This document shows positions 57,201-63,253 of a stretch of DNA of 64,000 nt, piece after piece; position 1 is the first letter of the stretch; the number at the start of each line of letters is the position of its first letter. The DNA comes from a virus: IMG/VR virus record IMGVR_UViG_3300032073_005220, positions 93,015 through 157,014 of that record. The stretch is one strand, 5' to 3'. The notes below the pieces were generated by a model. That model worked only from the letters and a program-made list of their open reading frames with translations, was not told the origin of the DNA and did no database searches. The translations under genes were made by a program, and so were the position numbers.

Positions 57201-60200
57201 GATTATCTCCTTCATTACTCAAAACATTATTAATAGTTTTAAGTAAACTATCTTCTAGGGCTGGCCCAAGCTGTAATAAACCCCTAACAAGGCCAGAATC
57301 TCCACCAAATCTATCAGCAGCCATGCCACTAGCTCTACTGAAATCAGCATTACTGTATCCTAAAGGATTTTCCAAAATATTTGCGTCACGAGATGAGAAA
57401 TTTCCTATACTAGCAGAACCACGCAGGGAGTTTATTGTTAGTTCTAAATTTTTATCGAATTCACCTAAATTAAAATTAGCTCTAGAAATATTTTGATCCA
57501 TTGTGCTAAATAATCTTTTAAAACTTAAAGAAAGTTCTTTAGATATCTTATTAAGATCATTAAGCGATTTGGTATTAATACTAATATTAATTTGTTCTCT
57601 AGCTCTTTCAGCAGCAGCTTGTTGTATGAATTCACCCCTTTGAGCAGGGTCGGTGATATTCTGTAACGCTTTTTGTACAGAAAGGTCAGCTAAGGCTAGA
57701 TTTTCAGAAAATTTAAGTAAAGTGGGATCTGATACCAGTTCTTCATAAGTTTTTCCTGAGTCAACTAAAGATTGTATAAATTGTCTAGTTGCTTGAGTAG
57801 TCTCAGCAAATAACTTAGCGTTCTCTCTAGCTATTCTGGGTCGTTCTTTATCAAAATTTGATTCTCTCTTACTAGAAAACATTAAACTTTCTAGAAAAGG
57901 TATAACTCCTTGATTGTTTAAGATATCTCCTCTCTGTTTAGCTTCTTCGGAGGAATTAAGAATATCAAATATATTAAGTAATCCAATTTTTGTATTTTGT
58001 TCATTACTAGCCGCCAACTTTCTTGTCTCGCCGCTAATAGTGCTTAATTCCGCTTGAACTACATCTAAAGCGGCAGCATTTGTAGCATTTTTAGATAATT
58101 CTTCAAAAGCTTTATTTATTTTTTCTGCTGACTCTTCAATTTTGCTTCTACTAAGTTTGTCCGCAAACTCGATTGCTGCGTTTTTTGCATCAGCAAATGC
58201 CTTGACCATAGATATTGCGCCAGCAGCAACACCAGCAATAGGACCGGCAATACTGCCTACAGCAAGACCAGTAGAAATTGCTCCTGCTCCTCCTTGAACT
58301 AATGCCTGACTAGATGCTCCGCTAGCACTAGTAGGTTCTCCTCCAGCAAAAAAGTCTGTTATCATAGGAAGAGCTAAACTAGCAGCAATACTAGCTTGAG
58401 TTCCACCCATACCTTTAAGTCTGGCGCCAAAACCTTCTCCTGTAGGTAGTCCTTTGGACTTAGCTAATTGTGTCGTAATTTTTCGTCTTTCCTGAATTTC
58501 TTGATTTGCTAATTTTTTAGCTTCTGCTGCTGTATATTTTGCAACACCGGCCGTCGTTTTTTGAGATAAAAGCTGTTGCGTTCTAAGCTTTCGCATTCTA
58601 GCATAAAAAGCTTTGGATTGATTAGCATCCATTTCAGTTTCAGATATATATCTTTGAATATCAGAACCTTGAATACCCGACGCTTTAAGATCAGCGCCAG
58701 AAACCCCTGTTACCGATCTGGTTGCGTCAGAAAAAGCCTGGTCTCTAATTCCGGCAATATCTTCAGCTGTTAAATTATTTCCTTGGGTTGCTGTAGCTTT
58801 TTTTATACGTGCGTGAGCTAAATGTTCTGCTTGATTTAAAATATCTGCTTGTCGAGAAGCAGTATTTGCTCCACCTTTGGTAAAAGCCTTCTCTAGTCCT
58901 TGTCTTTTGGTAATGTTATCTTGTGCTTCAGTTTGAAGATTTATTAGATTTTTAGTCAAAATACCTATCTGAGTAGATGATGCTCCTGCTGCTTTAGCTT
59001 TTTGCAAGTCTGCTTTGGCAGCATCAATTGCTGTTTCATAACTGACTCTACCTTGATTAGCAACTATACCAGAAGTTGCTTTCGATTGAAGTCCCAGCTC
59101 TTCTAGAACAGATACAATTTCTTCTAGTCCTTGTCTGGCGGTATCGGGAATAGCTACAGTAGATCGTTCAATAACGTCTGGTTTCAGAGGCACTCCTCCT
59201 CCATTAGAAAAACCAAACCCAACAGCTCCGCCTTTATTAAAGCCTTGAAGTTTGTCTGCTTTATTAAGAGAATTGAGTTTAAAGGACCCTAGACTTTTGG
59301 CAGCTTTTCTATTTATTACAAATTCACCAGGAGTCAGTAAAGCCGGTACTGTGTCCTTGACGCTACCACCACTGGCCATCATTTCATACTTGCCATCAAA
59401 TGGGATTGAATATCCTTTTTCTATTGCGTCTTTCTTGCTTTTGACACCAAAATTTGCTTTTAATTGATTTAAAGAATAACTCTGTCCCTTTACTGGCTGA
59501 GCGGCAGCAGTAGCGGCGGCAGCCTGTTGTTTTTTATTTGTAGGCAATAAATAAGCACTTCTGTCATTTCTAATTTCACCTACAATTTCATTTAGAGCTT
59601 TTGCTTCTAGAAATCTGGGCTCTGAGGCTTTCTTTGAAGCCTTAGCATCAACCCATTGGTCTGGCAGATTTGGAAAATTATCTTTAAGATTAGGACCAAG
59701 GCCTTTAGGAAAATCAAAATTTGTTCCAGGCTTACGTTCGAGATATTTACCTGTGATACCAGTTAATACATCTTCAAACAAATTACCAATAGCTGCATCG
59801 TTTACACCCTGAAGAAAATCTTGTTTATTTTTTTTATTGACTGCTGTAAAGTTCATGCCTAGATCTGAAGATAATCTACCTCCGGCTAAATTTACAGCTT
59901 TAACCAACCCATCGTCAAGAGCATCCTTAAATTTCTTATTAGTGTCCTTGCTTAAGCCTTCTCTAGTAGTACTAATATTCTTGGCAAAATTTCTTGTAAA
60001 AATTTTAGGATTTAACTCTTCTGTTGCTGGTTTCTTTGTTGTTCCTTCTATGCCAAGAGATTTTCTTATCTTTCCAAGACTAATGGGTATCTCAGTTGTT
60101 TTTGGTGATGCGGTCTCGAAAACAGCTGCTCCAACATTTACTGCTCCTCCTTGAAGCTGTTTTATAAAACCTCCACCAGCAAATTTTTGTACTTTTCCTC

Positions 60201-61938
60201 CTCTACCATATTTATTCATTCTTCCTAATCTAGAAGCACCAATAGTTTCAACTGCTTTTTTTCTAATGACAAACTCACCTGGCGTTAGCATTGCTGGCAC
60301 AGTATCTCTATTACCCTGACCAGGAACCAAACCTCCTGTAGCGAAACCACTAGGAGCCCCAGACATCCTTGAGCCAAAACCTCTAGCCCCACCACCTCTT
60401 TGTATACCTCCGGCAAATCCAGCAGTAAATTGTGTAACCGCAGAAAGACCTTTGGCAGCCCCCATGATAGCTAAAACAGGTAGAACACCTTTAACGCTAT
60501 CTGCAATTTTAATTAAAGCACTAGCTAAACCTAAAGCTCCTTTAGCTATTGTTTGAAAACTATCACTTCCTCCTATCTCTCTAAACAGTCCTAAAAATTC
60601 TTCTCGAACTTTAGATATTTGATTGGCTAAACTTAATTGAGCAATTGCTGCGTCTTCCGCTAGAGAAGCTTGACCAGCATTAGCTACTCCTAAAGCTCTT
60701 TGAGCGGTAGCAAACTGTTGAATAAGAGGAATAACTTTACCAATTTGACGGAAACCACCAAGCTCTTCTACAATATTTGAAAATGAAATATCTCTAGGGT
60801 CTAATTTTCCAAGACCTTGACTTAATAATTGAATAGCTTTAAATGGTCCAACAAATTTACCTTCTAAGTCTGTAAGAGTAACTCCAAACTCTTTAAGAGC
60901 TTCTATTGTAGAGCCTCTTTGTATTCTTGTAAAAATAGTTCTTAAACCTGTCGCAATAGTTTCTGCACTTTCACGAGTAGTAGCTCTAACACTAGTAAAT
61001 ACTGCAATGAATTCGTTAAGAGCGTCCGTACCTTCACTTACTCCTTTACTAGCATTAGCAAACACACCACCAGTTCTACTAATAGCTTTGATAATATCTC
61101 CTGCTTCAACAGCAAAACTAGCCGCAACAGCATTAATACTACCCAAGGCTTTGCCTAAGTCATTAGAGCTAATACCAAACTGACGCATCAACGCAATACT
61201 ACCTTCGACAGTATTGTTAAGATTATCAAAAGAAGGAGCCAAAGCACTAAGAGCTAATGCTTCTAATGCTTTTTCTGTTTCTCTCGCATTTAAACCAGCC
61301 TGAGCCAACGTAACAGAAACTTGACTTAATTCTTGAGAAGTAACACCCAAACCAGTACTAAGTTTGGTGATAGAGGTTTGTAGTCTACCTAAAGACTGAG
61401 CACTATCTCCGGTGACCTGTTGTAATCTAATAAATTGTTTTTCAAATTCTATAAAAGAGCTAACGCCAGTAGTAATGGCATTATTTAATTTAAAAACAAC
61501 AGCAGTTACAGCACTAAATGCAGCAAATCTTCTAATGGCCAAACCTGATTGTTTGCCGAACTCTTCCATTTCTGTTCTAGAAGATGCTAAAGATTTACTA
61601 ACGCTCTGCTGTTTGCTAGCTAGTTGAGCAGAAGCTTGGGTGGCTTTATTAATAGAAGCACTAACCTGATTAGCATTAATACCATTAATTGCTGTGCCTA
61701 AACTACTAATAGCCTTGGCTGCATTTCTGCTAGTAACAGTTGTAGTATTTAATGTTTTATTAAGGGCTTTTAGTCCAGCATTTAGTTTTGCTATATTAGT
61801 ACTACTATTTTTTGCTACTGTTAAATTAACATTAGCATTAATATTACCCAATTGTGATTTAATATTTTTTATCACAGGCTTAAGATTAGACGGACCTCTA
61901 AGATTAAGCTGTGCTGTCAAGTTAAAAGCATTGGCCAT
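48253..61938 (-). CDS. Giant tape measure protein
   Basis: 4,561 residues. Residues about 130-460 are the phage minor tail/tape measure domain (FEKQFIRLQQVTGDSAQSL, LGVTSQELSQVSVTLAQAG, FGVTLTDLEGKF). Hydrophobic segments follow (GAISTGLAVGSIAGPIAGV near residue 1240 and others), as in proteins that form the DNA channel. The middle is long helical regions interrupted by globular insertions: a candidate PD-(D/E)xK domain (E722, D742, D764-A-K766), a paired EF-hand (about 3211-3241) and a charged helix (about 3365-3420). Five copies of a DTVPAMLTPGEFVI signature divide the chain. The C-terminus, INNNVNVNGSVGLDSQ, is typical. An AAGGAT ribosome site lies before the ATG. It sets tail length and passes into the host with DNA. 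Confidence 0.93.
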   Translation of the reverse strand: MANAFNLTAQLNLRGPSNLKPVIKNIKSQLGNINANVNLTVAKNSSTNIAKLNAGLKALNKTLNTTTVTSRNAAKAISSLGTAINGINANQVSASINKATQASAQLASKQQSVSKSLASSRTEMEEFGKQSGLAIRRFAAFSAVTAVVFKLNNAITTGVSSFIEFEKQFIRLQQVTGDSAQSLGRLQTSITKLSTGLGVTSQELSQVSVTLAQAGLNARETEKALEALALSALAPSFDNLNNTVEGSIALMRQFGISSNDLGKALGSINAVAASFAVEAGDIIKAISRTGGVFANASKGVSEGTDALNEFIAVFTSVRATTRESAETIATGLRTIFTRIQRGSTIEALKEFGVTLTDLEGKFVGPFKAIQLLSQGLGKLDPRDISFSNIVEELGGFRQIGKVIPLIQQFATAQRALGVANAGQASLAEDAAIAQLSLANQISKVREEFLGLFREIGGSDSFQTIAKGALGLASALIKIADSVKGVLPVLAIMGAAKGLSAVTQFTAGFAGGIQRGGGARGFGSRMSGAPSGFATGGLVPGQGNRDTVPAMLTPGEFVIRKKAVETIGASRLGRMNKYGRGGKVQKFAGGGFIKQLQGGAVNVGAAVFETASPKTTEIPISLGKIRKSLGIEGTTKKPATEELNPKIFTRNFAKNISTTREGLSKDTNKKFKDALDDGLVKAVNLAGGRLSSDLGMNFTAVNKKNKQDFLQGVNDAAIGNLFEDVLTGITGKYLERKPGTNFDFPKGLGPNLKDNFPNLPDQWVDAKASKKASEPRFLEAKALNEIVGEIRNDRSAYLLPTNKKQQAAAATAAAQPVKGQSYSLNQLKANFGVKSKKDAIEKGYSIPFDGKYEMMASGGSVKDTVPALLTPGEFVINRKAAKSLGSFKLNSLNKADKLQGFNKGGAVGFGFSNGGGVPLKPDVIERSTVAIPDTARQGLEEIVSVLEELGLQSKATSGIVANQGRVSYETAIDAAKADLQKAKAAGASSTQIGILTKNLINLQTEAQDNITKRQGLEKAFTKGGANTASRQADILNQAEHLAHARIKKATATQGNNLTAEDIAGIRDQAFSDATRSVTGVSGADLKASGIQGSDIQRYISETEMDANQSKAFYARMRKLRTQQLLSQKTTAGVAKYTAAEAKKLANQEIQERRKITTQLAKSKGLPTGEGFGARLKGMGGTQASIAASLALPMITDFFAGGEPTSASGASSQALVQGGAGAISTGLAVGSIAGPIAGVAAGAISMVKAFADAKNAAIEFADKLSRSKIEESAEKINKAFEELSKNATNAAALDVVQAELSTISGETRKLAASNEQNTKIGLLNIFDILNSSEEAKQRGDILNNQGVIPFLESLMFSSKRESNFDKERPRIARENAKLFAETTQATRQFIQSLVDSGKTYEELVSDPTLLKFSENLALADLSVQKALQNITDPAQRGEFIQQAAAERAREQINISINTKSLNDLNKISKELSLSFKRLFSTMDQNISRANFNLGEFDKNLELTINSLRGSASIGNFSSRDANILENPLGYSNADFSRASGMAADRFGGDSGLVRGLLQLGPALEDSLLKTINNVLSNEGDNPEVAKGRVSRAVQEELKNLGLPASLTSKLAREIAKAVGDITNETDKGSISLQELTEKISGLNDLIGTSAQARKTAINALNQWQASLNSYASAINKMTEIQLESANRLRKATSILFDAQINLASALGQDVDLNTLERERDRDIRSRTGGTTDPVDITNSLRLLESRRERQQADRDFAGENINAPDASAAVIKTTQELAKTNFQINETRAALESLANDSNLASAALNKIQKAQQDQAGKVTFIEKLVTSTPEQLKDLNNSFADLQRYISGQSISIQQSTAAQKAYRKALRSGANPRDAQREAQKAFADQRGNALSLLKEISPFLGDNQQSNNLRASALETMLRESGVGMTPMLSDVIDAMRNPSLDPATAKAIATYQKAINVQAQANVQLARLNDELASKIAKDTSEAIKEALESVTIKFDEKQIQDMVDGIRTAGQQPDNKAAGGIIYASQGTAIDFSPKGTDTVPAMLTPGEFVINRSATQKHRPILEAINNGYSKGGGVSYYATGGHVVGSSPNADDIWKETAVTPKTKDEFDGAPTPKIYTGYKGLTVGHKIANGKVTFGDDRAKIEIGGDYNVGLDKDNRRVGSQEIPYYNSEKILSISDQGSILTGAKISFAKDSSGISTKVGERTANIGTPEVLSFPFFHWPERSEKLDRKGLKELKQAYAAIKPEYLNIKTPKKVGSYLQYTGVSGKKLKVPTNTQDLTVANPSIETEFRQGFFNDIAMVTLSNLVSRIADPDAGLGLFQQGSTGYLPSMFASALLGYSDSDKNIAEFGAGKSKKIGSSVFIGSDVDNSNVAIKTFDKYTEGLNRLKDQRKLLKDTLAMRDAAFVADTSQNDIINRLNQLYNSNSPFLSYNFPNGEFKNLGSLDANDGSINVYGGGNLAFENEFGTTLKNMFDRGQTSKDNSSYYTRKPINLSQIDAAGRIIGTKDFGWTSDINASDLDTDFNKKQQEEKDKISKIKGERLPLKKGAFDLTIPVHGKQQKVDIPYFLSYTKTDGQLWDSNLGAPSNPEKLLSDVLGGPGYVLNAIDHVSNPYKTFDAGADISLLANKQAFNSDAVVKPNFIKKQFQNTDVKKYLGKVLEQGIAAAAGSRAAAANVMSTTISGSNKGLEPLSFLKKYGQTFLDPATATNVPTNAKKTSFTEYLDYVAEELEKGQNTARSKAGSEVANTKEFTSNLSNMKYLKPAFETIANTAFSLFGAGAPYNFGAQFGVPLQNLTNKDQIKQLSSILSGQLDSYYTNINKIVTEGNFPNLNAYDLYNNAEVLSYGAGAAFGQIAESNTNAITRYLKLEDLDKPNFDWRALQQQTLTMFRAIGGGKRANRFLSGEQGQLSADDKLDLSTIIGDGDTFATPTSDGKVTDSKSPPTLENLQQVVEMAFNPYNKFDEITDRKILINAIKSRFMGATDGPNGRPLYSQQMMANTLQSMDDVKLWFGGQPGANTDISQPPEGFEEQPAGNKDKKKKDRKKIVPWKGVDYLYDRDPPTPDYNTRLTELYNFAGYGDIYKKAKKGMEELGALFKVGSLPSLDYYKSIGGPKEKPVDPVGLQTGGMIYASQGQLVNFQPQGTDTVPAMLTPGEFVINKKATQNNLPLLKAINNGVGGYSQGGVVYLEEGGQASRNAIIQRFVALDKNRNGRLEQEEFADDLFYDSDGSGSVDLAEFLDHSLGSNNSSKPGDNTLYNQEVKRANARMNEYQAVENRALRREDIKTLKEAERKRLQARSEVLKNNGSLAEANAAGLAAQQFYIENYQENVRPNVQSPNAERNAMFANMSTIEINKYKAKERKEKREAAEWEAGREAREAAAADRAKAEKAAREAELENKRKAKEAREEKRRRDTKDRRKAIEEGGTGTFKDLYVSDGQGGFRPLTEQEYRKKTIEAEGDSIQFNQGEKPFKVYDANGNQLSTGKDGDSVFRTAFRKKIEDREWEERFGDKKKEYDPTGINRVDLYDANGNKIDFSKTKVDISTSSAAQMLGGGIETYDKQGNKVDISDDYTANQAVKQQRKTKRDEKAEERSLLTPYEMLEQDTNKPPLSWDQRYINNTFPEEREYFDSMHVDKAKKDKRFRELQEEQKARKKLIDDFFNDETDNSLEMQKAFSADPAFRRVLEDELTRRIEGSQTDISDQFGVTRAEAFDNYVSGLGEENSALSRYQQLFSSFEKPEFNAFDESTYKYHTSPEFQDEALLDNPVFRKALGVGRGVDPEVLKRNKRDKENSDKAKDELEYQKLVAEAKEAETQAEYATTIGGTLERAALITAGNTIIPLFDMLRHEDNKMADSESERERLARIEELTNPKPALSPEKAARLAQLNMQGHGKLTDIPGIQDPLDGTRWLDSPDPLTYFLGAFGHEAYNSSANFTEGFRRVLNDNAIFGSTSFEEEKRQRQMHRDAIGGDPLLMSKEEIERRNAKFAKDISSFQAELASLPGYAVWAAGGAFDILSGPIYGQGLGSMDTNYRKDFFNAWQGIISQAQNGKWPDLNDPNLVLLGEGLSTMQAEAAQGNYGHDARAAAGLTDAAIGMGLPAIGSAFKAFSSVAPKMAPKAIAMARKLGMEKRLAEFIESGAAEDLTRLQKIIDEDGYPAFFKTVIGEELSAAQQKVLTQVDSALGVTPPRPPKPPIDPASDDFIPTIVSEAANPPKPQGPNALGRLEDSLATDRRLQNATKDPVSGIIIDPATGKAIDPTTGALKPNVVVRQTPSVPTPTAGTPAVYGPQQAPAGQGGFTMLGLIKNHPRKSALVGGGVFVGGGTTALIGADNIEEFLRTTDVTDQSVDPDTLPIVDPDKKARGGIVYASNGALIQAQSSGSDTVPAMLTPGEFVMNRLATSQNRPLLESMNSGQFNSGGLVRYMASGGYVQPQRLQEGGGPISGQQVQSAGSGGVNNVSMERPSWVDDVLSAFNSVGPAILEASSSIGSSAQQLASAVPSNGIDINNNVNVNGSVGLDSQSLGRAVAMGSQQGENYADKKVGDVQSKIQSDTDGGLSFYA
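48750..48792 (-). repeat. Tape measure TPGEF signature, copy 5
   Basis: Near residue 4390: DTVPAMLTPGEFVMNRLATS followed by PLLESMNSG, preceded by GGIVYASNGA. Confidence 0.9.
52210..52310 (-). other. Paired EF-hand loops inside the tape measure protein
   Basis: D3211-KNRNGRLEQE-E3222 and D3230-SDGSGSVDLA-E3241 both fit the 12-residue loop rule (positions 1, 3, 5, 6 Gly, 8 hydrophobic, 12 Glu). The loops start only 19 residues apart, closer than in a classical pair. Confidence 0.85.
52450..52500 (-). repeat. Tape measure TPGEF signature, copy 4
   Basis: Near residue 3150: DTVPAMLTPGEFVINKKATQ followed by PLLKAINNG, preceded by GGMIYASQGQ. Confidence 0.9.
55775..55825 (-). repeat. Tape measure TPGEF signature, copy 3
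   Basis: Near residue 2045: DTVPAMLTPGEFVINRSATQ followed by PILEAINNG, preceded by GGIIYASQGT. Confidence 0.9.
59313..59361 (-). repeat. Tape measure TPGEF signature, copy 2
   Basis: Near residue 865: DTVPALLTPGEFVINRKAAK, preceded by MASGGSVK. Confidence 0.9.
59640..59780 (-). other. Candidate PD-(D/E)xK domain core inside the tape measure protein
   Basis: GNLFED (E722), then NFDFPKG (D742), then WVDAKAS (D764, K766) is the order of helix Glu, first Asp and D-x-K in PD-(D/E)xK folds, spaced 20 and 22 residues apart. Confidence 0.5.
60263..60311 (-). repeat. Tape measure TPGEF signature, copy 1
   Basis: Near residue 550: DTVPAMLTPGEFVIRKKAVE, preceded by a Gly-rich stretch (GGLVPGQGNR). 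Confidence 0.9.
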
Positions 61939-61967
61939 TTAAGTATATATCCTTAATCCTTATACAA

Positions 61968-61994
61968 AGAGATCCCACTGCGTGTGGGATCCCT
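61968..61994 (-). promoter_or_regulatory. Stem-loop between tail-chaperone gene and tape measure gene
   Basis: GATCCCAC at 61971-61978 pairs perfectly with GTGGGATC at 61984-61991 around a 5-base loop. On the - strand it is followed by TCTTTGT, a weak T-run, then the AAGGAT site of the tape measure gene. It could be a partial terminator or attenuator that lowers expression of the giant gene relative to its upstream neighbours, or an mRNA-stabilising hairpin. Confidence 0.6.
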
Positions 61995-62027
61995 TATATA
62001 AAAAGCAACACTATAATATACACTAAA

Positions 62028-62948
62028 TTAAGCTGATTCTTCCTTTTCTGCTTTATCTTCTTTAGATTTTTTAGATTTGGAAGATTTAGCCGTAGGAGCC
62101 TCTTCTTTTTCGGTAGAATCTTCGGCTGTTTCAGCAACAACTTCTTGTTCTTCCTCTAAAATAACAGGCTTTCCATCATCATCCAAGAAAGGTTCTGCCT
62201 CAACGACATATTCGCCCTCAGCATCAACGATATTACCAAATCTATCAACAAAATTACCCTCTTTGTCGATATATCTACCACTCTCATCAACCAAACGCCC
62301 TTCAGCATCAACAAATTCTCCTTCTTTATTTACAAGTCTAAGACTTTCATCTACAAACTTATATTTTTTAAGGAATTTATTTTCTGGTAGATTATGCTCA
62401 TAGTCATTATCTAAACCATAAATCATATTGGCTAAATGCTGAGCTCCCAAAATAGCAACTTCTTCACCAGACCTATTTAAGTAATCTTCCATACTAGCAA
62501 AACACGGTTGTTTTGTTTCGTTGTCTACGACACAGGCAGATACTAAATAATTAAATCTAGCATTATCAGCTTGACCCTCCGCACTATGATTGTCTAAGCT
62601 AGTTCTAACGCTTACCAAAGTTCTAATTTCGTCACGAACGGTTTTCATTCTCAAGGCTAATTCTCTAGCTTGAGTAAGGCCGAAACCGCCTTTAGCTAAT
62701 TTCTTTTCTCCGTCTAATAGCTCTCTTTGGAGAGTGTCGAATTTAAGCTGTTTGTCGTCGTCCCATAAGCCTTGATCTTTCAATAGATCTTCTAATTTGG
62801 CCCTAACGACACTCTTAGATTTTACAGCATCAGTAAAAGCCTGATTATAAACTTTCTGAGCTTCTCTTTGGTCATGCAAAGAAGGGTTCTTAACTAAGAA
62901 CTCTTTATCAGTCCCTTCGATGTCTACATTAAATGTTTTTGTCTTCAT
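62028..62948 (-). CDS. Tail assembly chaperone-like protein with heptapeptide repeats
   Basis: 306 residues, immediately upstream of the tape measure gene in transcription order, the position of tail assembly chaperones. Residues 1-200 are mainly helical (FLVKNPSLHDQREAQKVYNQ, LLDGEKKLAKGG, SVRTSLDNHSAEGQADNARF, YLVSACVVDNETKQPCF). Residues about 203-245 are six tandem seven-residue units (LVNKEGE, FVDAEGR, LVDESGR, YIDKEGN, FVDRFGN, IVDAEGE). The last 50 are acidic then Lys/Ser-rich. An AGGAG site precedes the ATG, which overlaps the previous gene by 20 bases. I know of similar helical proteins with VD-x-x-G tails beside phage tape measure genes, but direct chaperone activity is inferred from position. 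Confidence 0.7.
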   Translation of the reverse strand: MKTKTFNVDIEGTDKEFLVKNPSLHDQREAQKVYNQAFTDAVKSKSVVRAKLEDLLKDQGLWDDDKQLKFDTLQRELLDGEKKLAKGGFGLTQARELALRMKTVRDEIRTLVSVRTSLDNHSAEGQADNARFNYLVSACVVDNETKQPCFASMEDYLNRSGEEVAILGAQHLANMIYGLDNDYEHNLPENKFLKKYKFVDESLRLVNKEGEFVDAEGRLVDESGRYIDKEGNFVDRFGNIVDAEGEYVVEAEPFLDDDGKPVILEEEQEVVAETAEDSTEKEEAPTAKSSKSKKSKEDKAEKEESA

Positions 62949-63252
62949 CTTCTCTCCTGTCCTGATTTATGTTAAATTTATAGTGATACTTTTCAACGCA
63001 AGGTGTTTTTTTGGGTAAAGAATTATTTCCAAATATTAAGTCTTCTAATTCTTCTGTTGCCAACCTTATTTGATGATTTCCGTTGTTTAAAATTTTAGTT
63101 CTAACATCATCCCATAATTCTGCATAATGGTCGCTACTATCTAGCACTTCTCCAAAAGCTTCCTCAAACCTAGCTAGTGAGCCTATCATGGTGGTTCTAA
63201 TTCTTGTTTCGATTTTTTTTACTATCTCTGGTCTATTTTTTTTATAACTCAT
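62929..63252 (-). CDS. Small helical protein upstream of the tape measure gene
   Basis: 107 residues. A basic N-terminus (MSYKKNRPEIVKKIETRIRTTMIG) leads to helices FEEAFGEVLD and YAELWDDVRTKILNNGNHQIR, then ATEELEDLIFG, and a short polar tail. The R-x-x-I-x-x-GN-x-Q-x-R pattern is one I associate with small tail genes of large phages. The 3' end overlaps the start of the chaperone-like gene by 20 bases and is one base from the gene before it. The pair could form a complex that holds the tape measure protein before tail-tube assembly. No frameshift signal is seen linking the two. Confidence 0.6.
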   Translation of the reverse strand: MSYKKNRPEIVKKIETRIRTTMIGSLARFEEAFGEVLDSSDHYAELWDDVRTKILNNGNHQIRLATEELEDLIFGNNSLPKKTPCVEKYHYKFNINQDRREDEDKNI

Positions 63253-63253
63253 T

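Noticed and set aside
62929-62948. Programmed frameshift joining the two tail-chaperone-like genes
   Set aside because: The downstream gene has its own AGGAG site and ATG, and no slippery heptamer was seen in the 20-base overlap.
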